Positions 58,432 to 64,000 of a stretch of DNA of 64,000 bases are shown here, piece after piece; within the stretch, counting starts at the first letter, position 1, and each line of letters starts with the position of its first letter. Position numbers and translations under genes: made by a program. The notes beneath the pieces are model-generated. The model did no database searches. It was not told the DNA's origin and was given only the letters and a program-made list of their open reading frames with translations. This DNA comes from Pteria penguin (Eukaryota; Mollusca; Bivalvia; Pterioida; Pteriidae), in assembly GCA_035048485.1 (NCBI GenBank), contig CM068586.1, positions 34,846,563 through 34,910,562 of the forward strand, written 5' to 3'.

Positions 58432-58496
<65 letters not shown>
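58432..58496. repeat. TA microsatellite
   Basis: About 30 TA units with one interruption. It is preceded by a short CT run (58408-58420). Confidence 0.95.
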
Positions 58497-59330
58497 AGAG
58501 CACAAGTAGGAAATATAACAACAACGTTCACTATTCAACAATGTCGGATCAACCATGGGTCAATGCATGTCGCTAAAGAATAAAAGAGGTCAAATATAAC
58601 GACAATCGACACTAAAACAATGGTAAAAGTTTCGAGGCGATCTGCCCCTACCTCAGGACAAAACAATAAAAAAAACTACATGAATAGATATGAAAAAAGG
58701 AAGCACTAGTCTAGTTATACGATGATACCGGACGCCAGCTACATTTTGCGTGTTTGTAGTTTGCTGTCTAAATGTAAAATTACCAGGCCCTTATCCCATA
58801 TAGTGGTCATATGGGAATAGGGCGACCGCTACATGTGTTGCGGTTTGTCTTGACCCGTTCATGTTGTCATAAGACTAAGACTTGTCATAAGAAATAAGAG
58901 AATGCTGAGAGATGAAAGTAGAATGAGAAAGGGAGATCGATCAGTAAATCGGTTAACCACACTTCTTGAAAGAATATTGTCATTTAATTTGACCTCCAAA
59001 GTCAGAACTACTCGATTATTATGTTTGTATGTTTTTGAAGTTGAAAGGTTTGCTTTTCATCTGTCAATAAGCTGTTTCAGATATTTACCCATCGTTTTTG
59101 ATATCTACTTTTTTCATTGTTAAGTCATTTTTGTGTAAACAGATAAAGTAAAGCATTCCTATCATCTATCGGACTTTACATCGATAAATCTTCTGATGCA
59201 AGTTTGATGCTTTAAAAGTTAAAGCCGCCAATTTATCCACTTAATGCAAATATATTTTGAGAAGTGAAATATATCTGGAATCTGTTTCTAAAAATAGAGG
59301 AAATGCAATAATACAGTTCTCGTGAGAAAA
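58497..59330. other. No supported gene
   Basis: Unique-looking AT-rich DNA. The frame at 58902-59123 has no recognised domain. Confidence 0.4.
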
Positions 59331-59338
59331 AGTGCTAG

Positions 59339-59522
59339 GAATTCGATGTAACAACAACAGCAATAGTAGGAGCAGCAGTAGTAGTAGCAGCAGCAGCAAC
59401 AACAACAAAGATAATGATGATAATGATTATGATGCTGATGGTAATGAAGGCGATGATGATGATGATAATACTACTACTACTAATAAAAGTGATGATGATG
59501 GTGATGATAATTTATCATTAAT
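59339..59522. repeat. Compound triplet repeat (AAC, AGT/AGC, GAT)
   Basis: Successive AAC, AGC/AGT and GAT/AAT runs that read as Ser/Asn/Asp-rich protein. The low complexity and lack of context argue against a gene. Confidence 0.9.
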
Positions 59523-59765
59523 CATATAAATAAACGGTAGAATTTTAATAAAATTAAGATTGCCGATTTACTGCCAATTATGTATCATAATTCTATAGTA
59601 CATAATTGACAGTTAATCAGTAATCTTACTTTTAAATATATATAAACAAATGCATATACATACATGATCATATAACCAATAAGAAAACAACGTTTTAATA
59701 ATGCACTATTTCAAAGACAATTTGCATTAATGAATACATTTTGGATAATTTCGGTAAATCTGTGG

Positions 59766-59796
59766 GGTTTATTACTATTATTATTATAATAATTAT

Positions 59797-59883
<87 letters not shown>
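59766..59883. repeat. ATT/AAT microsatellite with inverted halves
   Basis: About 12 AAT units followed by about 16 ATT units, so the two halves can pair as a long hairpin. Confidence 0.93.
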
Positions 59884-59973
59884 CATTTGATGGTAATTGT
59901 TGTGGAAAAAATGTGTGTGTGAGAGAGAGAGAGAACTTTATAGAGTAGCCTATTTTTTTTCGAAACTCGTTGA

Positions 59974-60239
59974 AGCCGGCGTGGCCTAGTGGTATCGTGC
60001 TTGCCTCCTGATCGGGAGGCTGGGGTTTGAGTCCCGTTCTGGTCATGCCGGTGTACTATCTTTCGGATGAGACAGAAAAAACCGAGGACCCGTGTCATGG
60101 TATGCATGGCACGATAGATATCCCTCACTGCTTCGGGTGGGTCCGTTGCAAAATTTGTATGCCCCGCTTCAGGCAGATGCCGTTACTATATACGTTATAT
60201 ATTCGTGTTGTGACGTTAAACAAAAATCAATCAATCAAT
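59974..60239 (+). mobile_element. tRNA-derived SINE with 13-bp target duplication
   Basis: The flanking direct repeat CGAAACTCGTTGA lies at 59961-59973 and 60240-60252. The plus strand shows the head AGCCGGCGTGGCCTAGTGG, a B-box-like GGGGTTTGAGTCCCG and an AATC tail. It is the only plus-strand member of the family in the window, and confirms the element's ends. Confidence 0.93.
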
Positions 60240-60469
60240 CGAAACTCGTTGACTTCAAATGCCACTGTTAGATATCACTGTTTCACAATTTATTTCAAAA
60301 TAGATATTTTTTAATATGATATCCGATAATGATTTAAGAAAGTCAACAATGAAACATATTTTATTGTAGGGATTTTATGCTTTCTAGGAATAAAATGCAT
60401 GAACGGAAAGTCTCAAATCTTACATACTTGTGTAAATACCAAACTTAGTGAAGAGATTAACCTTTTTCG

Positions 60470-61720
60470 AAATAGAAAAAAGAATAGGAACTCGGATTTC
60501 CCTTTTCTAATCCTAAATATTTCACTAAGCCGTCTAAGTAATTTTCCTTACATATATACGTAATATTATTCAAACTTTTATCTGGTTTAATGATAAAGTA
60601 CTCTTATCTGTAAGCTAATGTCTATTAACCCCAAGGCATGGTAGGTTCGTACATGACATGCTATTGTTTCAGTCTCAGAATTGAACAATGTTTGGTACGA
60701 ATTTGATTTAAGCCAAATGGTTAATCTTTAAATGATAGAAGAGCATCAAAAAGAAATATCATTTACTCTAGGCTTGTTATTTCAGTGAGCTTAAGCATTG
60801 GCGGATCCAGCGCCCCCTTTGCATAGGGGTCGAGGGTGAATTTTGCCGATTATGACTGAAATTGGTCAAAATACTGGGTTTTAGGTAAAATTTTGAGTCA
60901 CTGCCGGACAGGGATGCTTCGATTCGATGTCAAGAAACCCACGAAAAACAGAAAGAAGAGCTTTTAACTCGGTAGTAAAAGCAAACCTCCGAAAAAGGAC
61001 TAAGAATGAGTGCTGGGAGAGAGTAAACATCTTGTTAGAAACACTCGTTAATGAAGTCAGTTGACAATTGCCGTCTAACGTCCGTATGCTGACTTTTAAA
61101 AGTTTTTGAATTTCTTGTCCAGAATTACTGAAGAAATTTTGAATACTAAAATTGTTAAAACTGTCGCAGGGACGAAATGGCCAGAGAACTGTTGTCATAT
61201 CTCTGTGTGTTATTTAAGTAACGTTGTCAGTCTTCATATCCCTGGTCGAGGCATTTCATCTCACAGTCGCTTCACTTTGCTCTTCGTCGTTATTATTATT
61301 TGAACTTTCTCTGGAATATCATATTCACTGAGATATGAATATGAAATAGGCACGCGATAGTAGAATATTACTACTCATAAAGGGAAAATGTGCGAAATCG
61401 TTTGTTACACATTGATGTGTTCAGTTGACCATCAGTAAGATAAAAAATTATTGAGATACGATTTAGAGTAGTTACTCCTCGTTGTTTCCGTAACTTCTAG
61501 TTCACCTTAAACGAAGATGATGATTAGGTAATCAGAAAGTGAGGTTGAACGGAAGGGATTCTTTGTTAACTTTATAATAAAAAACTCAATGAATTCAGTT
61601 TTTCATGTGTAAAGAAAGATGTTAGTGGGGAATATTACAATGCCTGTAGTTTCAACTGTTCTTCAAGCGCAACAAAAGTTTTATTAATTTTACAGACAAC
61701 TTCAGATATAACTACAGCAA
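60470..61720 (-). pseudogene. Penelope-like fragments, minus strand, badly decayed
   Basis: At 60600-60480 the minus strand reads YFIIKPDKSLNNITYICKEN, like the start of the RT palm. At 61700-61240 it parallels the copy at 29354-29900, including the GAATATCATATTCACTGAGATATGAAT region. Order and spacing are disturbed and many stops are present. Confidence 0.55.
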
Positions 61721-62113
61721 TACATACTCAAGTATGTTTGACACATACACAAATATGTTTGACACCTACTCAAGTACAGTTGCTTTAAGCAAGGTTCTGT
61801 CTAGGGAGTGGCAGTGTAAGTCAATGGTTATACAGAATGAACAATAAATATATGAATGAGCTTTACAAAGATGAATGATGCGTAAAGATGATGTAAATTT
61901 AAAATGATGTTGCATTCTTTTTGGTTTAAATGTAAAATTAACTTCTGAAACTGGATCCTTTCATGTGAGAATATTCTGAAACATTATTAATTTCTAATTT
62001 ACCCAACGTGCTCACATGTTAATTTTTAATTTAACCAGTAAATTGCAACACATTGGTCGATTTCAAAACTCTTAAAGACTTCGTGAATTTGTTGGTAATA
62101 GTGCGTCATTAAA

Positions 62114-64000
62114 ATGATCAGAAAATCTACAAATATTCACATGTCAGAGACAGATCATTGGGTATCACTCCATATGTTTAGAAAAGAGGGAACCTAATTT
62201 TCTCTTATCAGTGGCATCAGCAAAGTATATTACATATATGTAATTAACTATAATACTACAATTGTACTCTGACATTTAATATGAACTAACACATTAAATC
62301 CGTCGTGAACCGCTTGGATTTGAGTGAGGACGATAAAATTACACCTTAGGTCTGAAAAGATGAAAATAAAAAACTCGCGCCGTGATCAGTAATAGTGATT
62401 GTGATATTAAATTAGATATCAGGCTTCACAATAGTCAGCATGTTCTAAAACACTTTTTAGAAATAAAATAACATGCCTATACCTGTTATGTTATAATCCT
62501 GAATTTGAAAGATACATTAGTGATATTTATCCAACTGAACTTCGATAATACAATGCTAATATATCGAATATGGGAATACCGTTTTTTTTTCTTTTTTGGA
62601 CGTATACATTGAAATTATTGACAGCATTATTTATACTAGCATTTATGATAAACGTGAAAACTTTCAATTTCCTTTTGTAAAATTTTGTAGATGACGATAT
62701 CCCTGGAATCCCACCATATGTTACACATCTTTCTTAGCTGGTTCGATTTTCTAGCGCCTGTACTTACGTTTTTGATATATCCAATATTAAAATTCTAGAA
62801 ACTTCTTTCAAATGTTTGCTTCAGGATTATCAGATACCATAAACTATGAAAGACTTCTGAAAAATTCACATATCTTATTACGATCTATTACCTTAATTCT
62901 GAAACTGACTTTTCCACAATGTGTCCAACAAAATCTGTCATCTAAATTTCTGTGGTGATAAAAAATACAAACTAAAACTTAAGGCTTACAAACTTAGGCC
63001 TTGAGCATCACTGAAGTTGTCAAAAAGAATATAAGGTGCAGCAAAGTAATACACTTATATATGGTTTGATATTTATTAAACGCTTTCGACATTGCAGTTT
63101 TGACTTTGAGAATAAGGCTTTATCGGGCCCCTCTGCATCCTTGTGCCGACGTTGTATTTACCGCTGCACACCAGCAACACATTGAGGACTCTCTAAAGTG
63201 TTTTGTCTAAAACTTTGCAAAGGAGACAAGGCCTTGAACCATATTTTCAGCGTTCCAGCAAAGACTTAAGCTCTCAGATGTTCAAAGATATTTATATCTG
63301 TTCCGTAATAATATTTGTGTTCATTTCTCTATAACCTCTGAACTTGATTTGCCTGCTGATTGTTGTTCTGTGTATGGAGAATTATTAATAAGTTTTAGTG
63401 CTTGCTTAGAATAAATGATCAGAAAATCTACAAATATTCACATGTCAGAGACGGATCATTGGGTATCACTCCATATGTTTAGAAAAGAGGGAATCTAATT
63501 CATCTCTTACCAATGGCCTCAGCCAAGTTTACGACATATATGTAATTAGCTTTAATACTACAATTGCACTTTGACAGTTAATATGAACTAACACATTAAA
63601 TCCGTCGTGAACCGCTTGGATTTGAGTAAGGACGATAAAATTACACCTTAAGTCGGAAAAGATGAAAATAAAAACTCGCGTCGTGATCAGTAATAGGGAT
63701 TGTGATATTAAATTGGATATCAGGCTTCACAATAGTCAGCATGTTCTAAAACACCATTTAGAAATAAAGTAACATGCCTTCATCTGTTATGTTATAATCC
63801 TGAATTTGAAAGATACAGTAGTGATATTTATCCAACTGAACTTCGATAATACAATGCTAATATATCGAATATGGGAATACCGTTTTTTCTTTTCTTTTCT
63901 TTTTTTGGACTTATACATTGAAATTATTGACAGCATTATTCATACTAGCATTTATGATAAACGTGAAAACTTTCAATTTCCTTTTGTAAAATTTTGTAGA
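62114..64000. repeat. 1301-bp tandem duplication, running off the window
   Basis: The unit starting ATGATCAGAAAATCTAC at 62114 starts again at 63415 with few differences and continues to the window end. Each unit contains a decayed Penelope-like fragment, so this is probably a partial tandem Penelope-like insertion. Confidence 0.92.
62470..63420 (+). pseudogene. Penelope-like C-terminal fragment
   Basis: Plus-strand pieces resemble the region after YxDD in the copies at 13140 and 22395: IYPTELR, IYDKRENFQFP-like sequence near 62640, and the GPLCILVPTLYLPLHTSNTL region near 63130, matching FGPSTALCRLLLERCTLTN at about 15665. Stops are frequent. A damaged CATCACTGAAG...TTGTC motif lies at 63007-63030. 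Confidence 0.6.

Noticed and set aside
59332..60046. Poly-Ile, Asn/Tyr-rich and Ser/Asn/Asp-rich frames
   Set aside because: Translations of triplet microsatellites at 59339-59522 and 59766-59883.

Overview
The window is AT-rich, intron-bearing animal DNA, very probably from a bivalve mollusc. This is inferred from short cysteine-rich secreted peptides, tRNA-derived SINEs with an AATC-type tail, Penelope-like retroelements with a GIY-YIG-like segment upstream of the reverse transcriptase, a Ngaro/DIRS-type retrotransposon with a hydrolase gene, and tandem repeats rich in GTGACCTTGACC. No housekeeping gene, rRNA or functional tRNA is visible. Species cannot be named from the sequence.

The host-gene content is a four-member family of small secreted peptides, all on the minus strand (6935-7129, 28490-28690, 41365-41559, 55641-55835). 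Each has a signal peptide of about 22 residues and a mature peptide of about 42. Three members keep the framework C-x3-C-x6-C-x3-C-x8-C-x3-C-x6-C-x3-C exactly, and the fourth has moved one cysteine. Each gene lies in a diverged copy of one ancestral segment: unit A about 3985-25268, B 28215-29353, C 39380-46002, D 54515-58400. I do not recognise the family; it is the best candidate here for an undescribed system, perhaps antimicrobial or toxin-like. Genes 1 and 3 are strongly cationic; genes 2 and 4 have an acidic first half and a basic second half. Between genes 1 and 3 the signal-peptide codons are identical while the mature part carries about 12 replacement codons against 2 silent ones.

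The rest is mobile DNA, mostly broken. 2.1-3.6 kb: a perfect palindrome, a 351-bp tandem array and a LINE remnant. 5158-6835: a terminal-inverted-repeat element next to gene 1. 12.0-24.2 kb: a large DNA transposon absent from unit C, with two convergent decayed genes (a SAP-like/SWIM/YqaJ nuclease and a THAP/DDE transposase), itself invaded by Penelope-like copies and SINE-like sequence. 25.9-27.6 kb: a Ty3/gypsy remnant with a SINE in it. 29.4-33.5 kb: a Penelope-like copy apparently split by a LINE. 34.9-36.6 kb: retroelement tails and a SINE. 42.8-43.9 kb: a tandem array dense in nuclear-receptor half-sites, upstream of peptide gene 3. 46.3-53.6 kb: a Ngaro element with complete split direct repeats. 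58.4-64.0 kb: microsatellites, a SINE with clear target duplications, decayed Penelope fragments and a 1.3-kb tandem duplication reaching the window end.

Overall this is a small defence-like gene array expanded by segmental duplication and then pulled apart by transposons, some of which have placed regulatory-looking sequence next to the peptide genes.
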